NCBI GenBank assembly: GCA_019422105.1
Contig: JAHZDZ010000016.1
Coordinates: 43,816-56,815 of the forward strand
Length of the DNA stretch: 13,000 bases
From: Bacillota bacterium
GTDB lineage: Bacteria; Bacillota; Clostridia; Lachnospirales; Anaerotignaceae
Reading direction: 5' to 3'
Under the pieces are notes generated by a model, which was given only the letters and a program-made list of their open reading frames with translations, was not told the DNA's origin and searched no databases. The position numbers and the translations under genes are program-made. Below, in pieces: positions 7,159-12,554 of the stretch; positions within the stretch are counted from its first letter, which is position 1, and every line of letters starts with the position of its first letter.

Positions 7159-8439
7159 CTATTCAGCCTCAGCAGTTTCTGTCTTTTTATATTTTTTCTT
7201 CAAAAGCAATACAATGACGCCCGCCGCAATGCCGACGAGAAAAACGCCAAGCTGGTAGGTAAACATATAATCATAGCCCTTACCGCCGTATGTATCCAGC
7301 CAGTGGCCAAAAATAACATACTGGAAAAAGTCCGGTGAAAAACCAATGGCAGCGGCAATACCTATCATGGACGCAGTATATTTTTTAGGCACATTCAATT
7401 CTGTCATTACCACATAGTAAGCACCTCGTCCCGTACAGGTCAAAAATGACATAGCCAGCGTCAGCAGTATCAGAACGGTCATTGTTGCGCCCTTATCAAG
7501 CCGCATAATATAGAACATAATGAAAAACCCAATAGCGTTCACCGCAATCAATACCTTAGAGGGGGAATGAAGCTTATCCGTCACCCATCCTCCAAAGGGC
7601 GCGCCGACAAACTGAAGTCCATAGGTTCTCAAAACGGCGGCAATCCCTGAGAATATGACCGCTACTCCCAAAACCTCCGTAAAATAGGGGGTAAAATAGG
7701 ACAGGGTGGTAGAGGTAGAATAGATGGCAAAAATACTCAGCCCGCTCAGCCATGTCGCAGGGTGCTTCAAAATTTTGATATAGTCCCTCCCTGTCAGTTT
7801 TTCCTGAGGCACCTCCCTGACTTCTCCATTCTCTGTATTTACCTGCACCTTTTTTGGATCCTCAATGACAAACCATGCCAGGACGGCAAAAAGAAAGGAT
7901 AAGACCACAACGCCCATGCAGGCCGCCTTGAATCCCGGCAGTCCCTCATGAAACATATTAAACAGCCAAAGCATGACGGCCGAAAAAACAATATTGCCCA
8001 CGCCGATGGTCATATCGCTGATGCCAAAGGCCTTTCCCTGATCGTCGTCACTGAACATATTGCGGATAATTTTTATGTGGGCCGGATAATTAAAGATAAG
8101 GCTGGCCACAGAAAAGCCCACCCACCAGATAAGACTGGCCTTGAAGGTAGGAACCAATACAAATAAAAGGCCGAATACTCCGTTTAACACGACGGACAGT
8201 ACATAAATAATTTTATAGTTGAACCGGTCTGCCAGATACCCTCCAAGAGGAGAGCCGTATATATTTCCCAGGCCGTAGATTGTCATAAGCATACCCATCT
8301 GCGCATTGCTGCAGCCAAGCATTTCAAGAAACGGATCGTAAAACACCCATTGTATAAATGGTATCAAATAAACCAGCGACCAGCAGGAGCCCAAAACAAA
8401 CAGCCCCCACAGCATTTTTACTTTACTCTTTTTGTTCAT
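7159..8439 (-). CDS. Major facilitator superfamily transporter
   Basis: An integral membrane protein of 426 residues with about twelve hydrophobic segments. The loop motif GGYLADRFNYK lies between the second and third segments, with a degenerate counterpart GGWVTDKLHSPSK in the second half, as expected for MFS duplication symmetry. A hydrophilic central loop after FVIEDPKKVQ, containing charged residues and ending before the HPATWLSG region, separates the halves. Substrate cannot be deduced; the linked amidohydrolase suggests an amide, acyl-amino acid or other small organic anion (inference). An ATG at 8448 is in frame but abuts the AAAGGA ribosome binding site (8453-8448); the ATG at 8439 has an 8-nt spacing and is preferred. 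It is the first gene of a two-gene unit. Confidence 0.93.
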   Translation of the reverse strand: MNKKSKVKMLWGLFVLGSCWSLVYLIPFIQWVFYDPFLEMLGCSNAQMGMLMTIYGLGNIYGSPLGGYLADRFNYKIIYVLSVVLNGVFGLLFVLVPTFKASLIWWVGFSVASLIFNYPAHIKIIRNMFSDDDQGKAFGISDMTIGVGNIVFSAVMLWLFNMFHEGLPGFKAACMGVVVLSFLFAVLAWFVIEDPKKVQVNTENGEVREVPQEKLTGRDYIKILKHPATWLSGLSIFAIYSTSTTLSYFTPYFTEVLGVAVIFSGIAAVLRTYGLQFVGAPFGGWVTDKLHSPSKVLIAVNAIGFFIMFYIMRLDKGATMTVLILLTLAMSFLTCTGRGAYYVVMTELNVPKKYTASMIGIAAAIGFSPDFFQYVIFGHWLDTYGGKGYDYMFTYQLGVFLVGIAAGVIVLLLKKKYKKTETAEAE

Positions 8440-8482
8440 ACCCCTCATCCTTTCTACTCACTGTTTATCAGCTTACATATTC

Positions 8483-8511
8483 AGTATATCGCATATCGCA
8501 CATTACAACAA
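8483..8511 (-). promoter_or_regulatory. Predicted promoter of the MFS-amidohydrolase unit, with a tandem heptamer
   Basis: On the minus strand, TTGTTG (8511-8506), a 17-bp spacer and TATACT (8488-8483). The spacer and -10 carry a direct repeat GCGATAT-GCGATAT that could be a regulator site (inference). The -35 is weak, matching 3 of 6 positions. Confidence 0.4.
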
Positions 8512-8519
8512 ATAGAAAA

Positions 8520-8770
8520 ATATTTTTTTATTTTGTATATTTTTTGTATTTTTATTTTGCTCGCTTTATGACAATACAGAATATTGAATAATAAATGCCG
8601 ATATTATTTGTATATATGAGCAGTATAATTTTTATTCGCCTTTTAAAATTGTTTTTATAATGTATTAAATTTATAATTTGATTTCATTATGCGTTTTATA
8701 ATATTTTGTCCTTTTTGTTTCTCACACCAAATCATTTCCTCCGGCCTCCTCCAGATAAAATAAAACAATT
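8520..8770. other. Very AT-rich gene-free region
   Basis: Long runs of A and T with no supported ORF on either strand. It lies upstream of the MFS gene, between its promoter and the terminator of the VanZ unit. It may contain an UP-element-like AT tract, but nothing specific can be assigned. Confidence 0.4.
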
Positions 8771-8777
8771 CTTTTCC

Positions 8778-8825
8778 GCCAAAAAAAAGAGAAGCGCAAG
8801 TAACGCGCTTCTCTCTTTTTTTGGC
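8778..8825 (-). terminator. Strong intrinsic terminator of the VanZ unit
   Basis: GAGAAGCGC and GCGCTTCTC form a 9-bp core stem around a 7-base loop (8798-8804), extended by complementary A- and T-tracts to GCC and GGC at the ends. Read on the minus strand it ends in eight T residues, directly after the stop codon at 8833. The symmetric tracts mean it could also stop plus-strand transcripts. Confidence 0.9.
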
Positions 8826-8832
8826 AAGCTTT

Positions 8833-9093
8833 TTAGCCTCTTTTTTTGGAATATCTTTTTAGCAGAGAATGATAACACTCTGCCGCCTCTGATTCATTGG
8901 CAGAGGCAAACAGTGATATAAAGTCTCTTGTTGTCTCGTTAATAAAGGTCACTTCATGCAGTATTCCATGCTCCCATATGAAATAGCCCTCCTGCCTGTC
9001 AAAGGTTACAGGCGCATATTTTAATATGGTCCCGATTCTTTTGTCTACAAAAGGCAGTAGCTCACTAAGCCTGCTATCCTCTTTACGCTCCAT
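8833..9093 (-). CDS. Small hypothetical protein overlapping the VanZ-like gene
   Basis: An 86-residue soluble protein of no recognised family, with an N-terminal charged region, a WEHGILHEVTFIN segment and an ESEAAECYHSLLKRYSKKRG tail with helical, basic character. Its ATG lies 11 bp inside the end of the VanZ-like gene (different frame), so translation is probably coupled; GAGGAGGGG about 11 nt upstream and AAGGG nearer could serve as ribosome binding site. The stop codon is immediately followed by a strong terminator, which supports this as the true end of the transcription unit. Being cotranscribed suggests a shared role with the VanZ-like protein, but no function can be given. Confidence 0.72.
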   Translation of the reverse strand: MERKEDSRLSELLPFVDKRIGTILKYAPVTFDRQEGYFIWEHGILHEVTFINETTRDFISLFASANESEAAECYHSLLKRYSKKRG

Positions 9094-9571
9094 TTTCCCT
9101 TTTTCCCCTCCTCTTTTCCCAAATAAAGTAACATAACGACAGCAGTATGACGCCCCCCAAGGCCCCGCAGAAATCTATCATTACATCCGTAAGCTGGCAG
9201 CTCCTGCCCGGCACAAAATACTGATGGAACTCATCACTCGCCGCATAGCAAAGGCAGATAGCCAGAGCATATCCCCTCTGCCTGACCCCTGTTATATCAT
9301 ACGTACGCAGCGCGGCGTATGTCAGCATACCCAAAACAAAATATACCGACAGATGAGCGCCCTTTCGCACCAACACCTTTAAAAAAGATAATATTTGGTA
9401 CGTCATGCCGGTAAGGTCAAAATCCGGCCAGAATAAACGCAGTATAGCGTCCAGCACGCTGTCGCTCAAATGGGTGGACTGGGTGGCGTTCTGTCCTGAA
9501 AACCAAAAAATAAGCCCCATCCAGGCAACTGCGGCAATCCAAAACAGTTTTCTTTTTTTACGATTATCCAT
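9083..9571 (-). CDS. VanZ-like family membrane protein
   Basis: A 162-residue integral membrane protein with about four hydrophobic segments (near residues 9-24, 74-89, 100-111 and 134-150). VanZ-like signatures are present: FSGQ at 24-27, RKGAHLSVYFVLG at 69-81, and SDEFHQYFVPGR at 112-123 followed by Asp129 and Asp133. VanZ itself gives low-level teicoplanin resistance; most homologues in clostridia have unknown roles, so no resistance should be inferred. The ATG at 9571 has no convincing ribosome binding site. A short SD-led ORF (9593-9564) overlaps this start and may couple translation to it. Two candidate promoters lie upstream (9589-9616 and 9907-9935). The gene overlaps the downstream small gene by 11 bp. 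Confidence 0.9.
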   Translation of the reverse strand: MDNRKKRKLFWIAAVAWMGLIFWFSGQNATQSTHLSDSVLDAILRLFWPDFDLTGMTYQILSFLKVLVRKGAHLSVYFVLGMLTYAALRTYDITGVRQRGYALAICLCYAASDEFHQYFVPGRSCQLTDVMIDFCGALGGVILLSLCYFIWEKRRGKRENGA

Positions 9572-9593
9572 AAAATATTATGAGAATTTTCAT
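9564..9593 (-). CDS. Possible nine-codon leader ORF overlapping the VanZ-like start
   Basis: On the minus strand AAAGGA (9605-9600) lies 6 nt before an ATG at 9593 that opens MKILIIFYG and stops with TAA at 9566-9564. That stop overlaps the second and third codons of the VanZ-like gene, whose own start lacks a ribosome binding site. The arrangement fits translational coupling through a leader peptide. It would only be transcribed from a promoter upstream of 9605, such as the one at 9907-9935, because the nearer promoter would start downstream of this ribosome binding site. Confidence 0.3.
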   Translation of the reverse strand: MKILIIFYG

Positions 9594-9616
9594 AAAGAAT
9601 CCTTTCAGTCTGTCAA
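9578..9616 (-). promoter_or_regulatory. Proximal promoter candidate and operator-like dyad before the VanZ-like gene
   Basis: On the minus strand TTGACA (9616-9611), a 16-bp spacer and TATGAA (9594-9589). The -10 is embedded in an 18-bp dyad, TTATGAGAATTTTCATAA (9578-9595), symmetric except for one base pair. A protein bound to that dyad would block the promoter. The resulting leader would be only about 12 nt. Confidence 0.4.
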
Positions 9617-9900
9617 TAAACCTATTCCTGCTTGCCCTAATCCATTGGCCATATCAAAAAAAACAAGACTTACAGGAAACCGCATAAATACATGATTTCT
9701 ATAAATTCAAGAGCGAAATCCCTGCCAAATTTCTGGCACAGCATCCCCAGGGATTTTATTATTTGACAAACTGGTGAATTCTTATGACGAATTCTTTCTC
9801 CTTCTTCTATTTCCGTATAGCCTGATTCTCTTTATCCCATACGTTATTTTGCCGGCTTTCTTCCTATGAAGATTACTCTTCTCTCAGATTTGTCCTTACC
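9617..9900 (-). other. Predicted structured 5' leader of the VanZ-like gene
   Basis: If transcription starts at the strong promoter 9907-9935, a leader of about 330 nt precedes the VanZ-like start. On the minus strand it contains a small hairpin GAAGA-gtaa-TCTTC near the 5' end, a GAATTC dyad near 9776-9796, and a larger stem AAATCCCTG (9756-9748) with CAGGGATTT (9724-9716). That stem encloses an inner TGCCA/TGGCA stem. Read on the plus strand the large stem is followed by TTTTATTATTT and would resemble a terminator. It does not match a riboswitch class I know. A 26-codon open frame (9685-9605) has no ribosome binding site. Otherwise the region has no gene. Confidence 0.35.
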
Positions 9901-9906
9901 TTAAAA

Positions 9907-9935
9907 ATCATATCGGTTTTGTGGGAACTTGTCAA
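9907..9935 (-). promoter_or_regulatory. Strong predicted promoter upstream of the VanZ-like gene
   Basis: On the minus strand a perfect TTGACA (9935-9930), a 17-bp spacer and TATGAT (9912-9907, 5 of 6). It lies just beyond the peptidase terminator, so it is well placed to start a new transcription unit heading toward the VanZ-like gene about 330 bp away. Confidence 0.65.
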
Positions 9936-9997
9936 TAAAAGGTGCAGATGCAATTCTTAAGAAAAAGGCAGCAGTGGAAAATTCCCTGTCATCCAAT

Positions 9998-10025
9998 AAA
10001 AAACGGACAGGATTTCTCCTGTCCG
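9998..10025 (-). terminator. Intrinsic terminator of the M20 peptidase gene
   Basis: CGGACAGGA and TCCTGTCCG form a perfect 9-bp stem (10004-10012 and 10017-10025) around a four-base loop. On the minus strand it is followed by six T residues (9998-10003). It lies 12 bp after the peptidase stop codon. Confidence 0.92.
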
Positions 10026-10036
10026 TGAATATTTTT

Positions 10037-11200
10037 TTACTGAATACTTGCAATAACAGTAGCCCACAGCTTTGCTCTTTCATACATACTCTCAACAACC
10101 GCATATTCTTTGTCCGTATGATTCCATTCGCCGCGCACGCCACAGGAGCATACAGCAGGGGTTCCCGCAATTGTCATATATGCCGCGTCTGAGCTGCCTC
10201 CCAGCTTTTTGCAGCCAAAATCGCCAAAGCCGTTTTGAAGCGCTACATCATGGACGAAGTTGTAAAGCTTGATAACATCGTCAGTTGTCTCATAGGGAAG
10301 CATTTCTAATGTATATTTAAATGTTGTTGTCGTTCCCTCAATAAATGTCTTTCCGCAGATTTCCTCAACCTGTTTTTTCACCTTTTCCATCTCGGAAACC
10401 TTGGTTGCCCTCAAATCAATAGCCGCTTCACAGTGTGCGGGAACAGCGCCTGACATTGTGCCGCCGTGGATTGTTCCGACGTTTACCGTTGTGCCTACCT
10501 CAAAGTTTGTGAGAGCCTGTATCAAGTCTAATTTCTTGCACATCTCAACAATAGCGTTTCTGCCGGAGGTGAAATCATTTCCGGCATGAGCGGAAACACC
10601 CTCCACAAAAATCTGAACCTCTGTTTTGCCTTTTCTTGCAATACAGATGCTTCCGTCAAGAAGGCCGGTTTCCATATTGAAGGCACATTCTCCGCCCTTG
10701 GACTCCTCTTCAAAAACCTGCGCCGTAATGGCATCTTTATGTAAGGTTTCCTCGTCTCCCGCAAATAAGATCTTGATTGGCCTTTCTTTATATCCAATCT
10801 CATTCAATGCCTTTACCGCGTAAAGAGCAATTACAATACCGCCCTTCATATCCAATACGCCGGGGCCGTAAGCCTTGCCATCCTCAATTCTGAATGGGTT
10901 TTCTCCAAATTTGCCTCTTGGGAAAACAGTGTCCATATGTCCGCCGAAAATAATGGGCTTGCCCGGCCTGTCAGCGCCAAGAGTTCCGCATAATACGTCG
11001 CCTCTCGTCTCTCCCACGGGAATAAGCTTGCACGCAAAGCCTTCCTTTTCAAATTCCTCTTTAAAGCGTGCCGCTACATTCTTTAAGCCCTCCAAATCAT
11101 CATAATAGCTCTCAATATTAATCACATCTCTCCAAACGGAAATAATCTCATCTCTCTTACTGTCAATAAACTTACTGATACTCTCAACAAAATCCTTCAT
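10037..11200 (-). CDS. M20 family metallopeptidase (glutamate carboxypeptidase-like)
   Basis: A 387-residue di-zinc peptidase of the M20/CPG2 type, predicted to remove C-terminal amino acids from small peptides or N-acyl amino acids in the cytoplasm. The full ligand set is visible: GGHMD (His88, with Asp90), VLDMKGG (bridging Asp117), GDEE (catalytic Glu150 and ligand Glu151), NMETG (Glu177) and WNHTDKEY (His361). GVSAHAG (His205) begins the inserted dimerisation or lid domain, which spans about 190-300. An open frame extends 28 codons upstream to a GTG at 11284, but AAGGAG lies 8 nt before the ATG at 11200, which also gives the normal family start. It is divergent from the YbaK-like gene and appears monocistronic. 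The substrate is not predictable; a functional link to the nearby amidohydrolase is speculative. Confidence 0.94.
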   Translation of the reverse strand: MKDFVESISKFIDSKRDEIISVWRDVINIESYYDDLEGLKNVAARFKEEFEKEGFACKLIPVGETRGDVLCGTLGADRPGKPIIFGGHMDTVFPRGKFGENPFRIEDGKAYGPGVLDMKGGIVIALYAVKALNEIGYKERPIKILFAGDEETLHKDAITAQVFEEESKGGECAFNMETGLLDGSICIARKGKTEVQIFVEGVSAHAGNDFTSGRNAIVEMCKKLDLIQALTNFEVGTTVNVGTIHGGTMSGAVPAHCEAAIDLRATKVSEMEKVKKQVEEICGKTFIEGTTTTFKYTLEMLPYETTDDVIKLYNFVHDVALQNGFGDFGCKKLGGSSDAAYMTIAGTPAVCSCGVRGEWNHTDKEYAVVESMYERAKLWATVIASIQ

Positions 11201-11295
11201 ATCCCATTCTCCTTTTCCATTTACTAAACCCTTTGAAAACGTTATATTGCGCGTAATGACATTTTTTAATGCTTTATGACGCACATCTCACTGTT

Positions 11296-11324
11296 AGATT
11301 AACACCATTGTTGCCAAAAGTCAA
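11296..11324 (-). promoter_or_regulatory. Candidate promoter of the M20 peptidase gene
   Basis: On the minus strand TTGACT (11324-11319), a 17-bp spacer and TAATCT (11301-11296) preceded by an extended TG. The -10 itself is weak (3 of 6). The -35 overlaps GTCAACAGA (11320-11328), whose exact reverse complement TCTGTTGAC lies at 11386-11394. Confidence 0.4.
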
Positions 11325-11426
11325 CAGAAATTGCGACAATTAAAAGCCTTTCCTAGTAAAAATTTCATATAAAAGAAAACAAATATCTGTTGACAAACAC
11401 TATAATGCATAAAATCGGAACATTTT

Positions 11427-11442
11427 TGTATACAGTATACCA
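11427..11442. promoter_or_regulatory. Operator-like dyad in the divergent intergenic region
   Basis: TGTATAC-a-GTATACCA: two copies of the palindrome GTATAC (11428-11433 and 11435-11440) around one central base make a 13-bp dyad. It resembles sites bound by dimeric GntR-type repressors, but that assignment is inference. It lies between the promoters of the peptidase and the YbaK-like gene; no regulator gene is adjacent. Confidence 0.4.
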
Positions 11443-11478
11443 TTATATGCACAATTTTGTATAACACTTTACAATACA

Positions 11479-11507
11479 TTGCAAACAAGCACTTTTTGCG
11501 ATATGAT
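11479..11507 (+). promoter_or_regulatory. Predicted sigma-A promoter of the YbaK-like gene
   Basis: TTGCAA (11479-11484), a 17-bp spacer and TATGAT (11502-11507). Transcription would begin near 11514, leaving a leader of about 27 nt that contains the GAGGTGA ribosome binding site (11530-11536). Confidence 0.6.
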
Positions 11508-11540
11508 ATAAAATAAAATATTACTATCTGAGGTGAAATC

Positions 11541-12011
11541 ATGTCTATAGAAAATGCAAAAAATTATTTAAAGCAGTTCGGAATGGATGACAGGGTTGTG
11601 GAGCTTAGTACCTCCAGCGCAACTGTTGATTTGGCGGCAGCCGCCCTTCAGGTTGTGCCCGGACGTATCGCAAAAACATTGTCCTTTAAGAGAGGCGACA
11701 GCTGCGTTTTGATTGTCGCAGCAGGAGACGCCAGAATTGATAATAAAAAATTTAAAGCGGATATGGGCTTTGGATGTAAAATGCTCAAACCGGAGGACGC
11801 CCTGCGTCTGACAGGGTATGCGGTAGGCGGTGTATGTCCCTTTGGAATTCCCGAGGATATTCCTATCTATTTGGACAAGTCTCTGGGCCGCTATGAAATT
11901 GTTTTCCCCGCCTGCGGCAGCAGCAACTCCATGATTGAAATTACAATAGACGATTTATTCCGCGTTTCCCGTGCTGAGCGTTGGGTTGATGTATGCAACA
12001 GCTGGGTTTAA
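11541..12011 (+). CDS. YbaK/EbsC family aminoacyl-tRNA deacylase
   Basis: A 156-residue single-domain protein of the YbaK family, trans-acting editors that hydrolyse mischarged tRNA, typically Cys-tRNA(Pro) or related substrates. Family hallmarks: TVDLAAAALQVVPGRIAKTLSF, with Lys45 at the position of the essential lysine; GYAVGGVCPFGIP (about 92-104); and CGSSNSMIEI near 125-134, which lines the tRNA acceptor pocket. Length and domain span are normal. Whether it edits Cys-tRNA(Pro) or another pair is uncertain, since several paralogous subfamilies share these motifs. GAGGTGA precedes the ATG. It has its own promoter and is divergent from the M20 peptidase. A hairpin, AATGGATT/AATCCATT (12010-12017 and 12028-12035), begins at its stop codon. 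Confidence 0.92.
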   Translation: MSIENAKNYLKQFGMDDRVVELSTSSATVDLAAAALQVVPGRIAKTLSFKRGDSCVLIVAAGDARIDNKKFKADMGFGCKMLKPEDALRLTGYAVGGVCPFGIPEDIPIYLDKSLGRYEIVFPACGSSNSMIEITIDDLFRVSRAERWVDVCNSWV

Positions 12012-12083
12012 TGGATTTTTTTAGGCTAATCCATTTCCGCAGCAAGACAGGGTTTAGGGATTGACTGATTTCAAACCAATCCC
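12010..12083 (+). terminator. Two hairpins after the YbaK-like gene, possible weak terminators
   Basis: The first stem, AATGGATT/AATCCATT, overlaps the stop codon and has its T-run in the loop, which is atypical. The second, GGGATTG/CAATCCC (12057-12063 and 12077-12083), has no T-tract after it. Either could end or protect the YbaK-like mRNA; neither is a canonical intrinsic terminator. Confidence 0.35.
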
Positions 12084-12137
12084 CTCGCCGTTGAAGTGAA
12101 GGTAATATAAGCTTTCATAAAAAAATGAAAATAGTGC

Positions 12138-12166
12138 TTGACAAATCATGTTTAAAATGATATAAT
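12138..12166 (+). promoter_or_regulatory. Perfect consensus sigma-A promoter of the orphan RNA
   Basis: TTGACA (12138-12143), a 17-bp spacer and TATAAT (12161-12166): all twelve consensus positions and the optimal spacing. The spacer carries a dyad ATCAT-gtttaaa-ATGAT (12145-12161), which could be an operator. Transcription should begin near 12173. Confidence 0.88.
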
Positions 12167-12172
12167 TACCAA

Positions 12173-12285
12173 ACTAAGGTTTTACTTAGTAGTTTTTGAT
12201 AAAGACAAACGAGGTCTATGTGATATATTTGAATAAGCATTTTTATTATCAAAACGAAACTGGGGTTGAACTCCCCAGTTTTTTT
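12173..12285 (+). ncRNA. Predicted structured small RNA of about 113 nt, class unknown
   Basis: The transcript is bounded by a perfect promoter and an intrinsic terminator. It begins with a 6-bp hairpin ACTAAG-gtttta-CTTAGT (12173-12190). A long-range 9-bp stem follows, TTTTGATAA (12194-12202) with TTATCAAAA (12246-12254), enclosing about 43 nt that include a small AGAC/GTCT hairpin and an AT-rich loop. It ends in the terminator stem. The only ribosome-binding-site-like motif, GAGG (12211-12214), precedes an ATG that is followed at once by TGA, and a GTG frame that runs through the terminator, so coding is unlikely. It does not match any RNA family I can recall, including 6S, tmRNA, SRP, RNase P or common riboswitches, and no gene lies immediately downstream on its strand. 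Confidence 0.65.
12257..12285 (+). terminator. Intrinsic terminator of the orphan RNA
   Basis: AACTGGGG (12258-12265) and CCCCAGTT (12273-12280) form a perfect 8-bp stem with a 7-base loop, followed by a run of seven T residues counted from 12279 to 12285. Confidence 0.92.
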
Positions 12286-12482
12286 GTTCCATATTATCAC
12301 CATTTTATAACTGCGTCATAGAATATAGTGTACAGCGGATGATTTTCACCGATTTAATTTATTTTCCTTTGGTCTAAATTGCCCCCACAGGTGCATATAA
12401 TCGTTAGAAAGGTTTAACAGCAAAATAACCTGTTGACCATCTTTTGTTAACCGATCTATGGTAGTATGATAAATGGTAAAAG
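12286..12482. other. Gene-free stretch with TGTTRACC repeats
   Basis: No supported ORF on either strand. Near its end are TGTTGACC (12431-12438) and TGTTAACC (12445-12452), direct repeats 14 bp apart, plus an inverted relative, GGTTTAACA, near 12411-12419. TATGAT (12465-12470) with TTGTTA 15 bp upstream is a weak promoter candidate for the 18-codon ORF. Confidence 0.35.
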
Positions 12483-12497
12483 AAAGGAGATGAGTAT

Positions 12498-12554
12498 TTG
12501 AACGATACAATTTCACAGGAAGTAATTGATGAGTGTTTATCCCTTATCGGTTAA
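12498..12554 (+). CDS. Possible 18-residue peptide or relic of a larger gene
   Basis: AAAGGAG (12483-12489) lies 8 nt before a TTG start that opens MNDTISQEVIDECLSLIG (reading the start as Met), with TAA at 12552. The stop codon runs directly into the left arm of a bidirectional terminator. Read past the stop, the same frame continues KGNPMALKRL, and the join reads like the beginning of a short sigma-70-family protein; that resemblance is from memory and uncertain. It may therefore be a genuine small peptide, a leader peptide, or the remnant of a decayed gene. A good ribosome binding site favours translation. Confidence 0.4.
   Translation: MNDTISQEVIDECLSLIG

Noticed and set aside
9605..9685. 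26-codon minus-strand frame in the VanZ leader
   Set aside because: No ribosome binding site before its ATG; kept only as a note in the leader entry.
11201..11284. N-terminal extension of the M20 peptidase to a GTG at 11284
   Set aside because: No ribosome binding site at the GTG, whereas AAGGAG precedes the ATG at 11200 and the family begins there.
11399..11404. TATAAT next to TTGACA (11390-11395) on the plus strand as a promoter
   Set aside because: Only 3 bp separate the two hexamers, and the alternative TAAAAT is 14 bp away; neither spacing works. The TTGCAA-17-TATGAT nearer the gene is better.
12173..12285. tracrRNA, 6S RNA or known riboswitch identity for the orphan RNA
   Set aside because: No Cas gene or repeat array is present, the length and fold do not match 6S RNA, and there is no downstream gene on its strand for a riboswitch to control.
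12220..12321. GTG-started 33-codon frame across the orphan RNA
   Set aside because: It runs through the intrinsic terminator, so a normal transcript would not contain its stop codon; the residues show no clear coding character.
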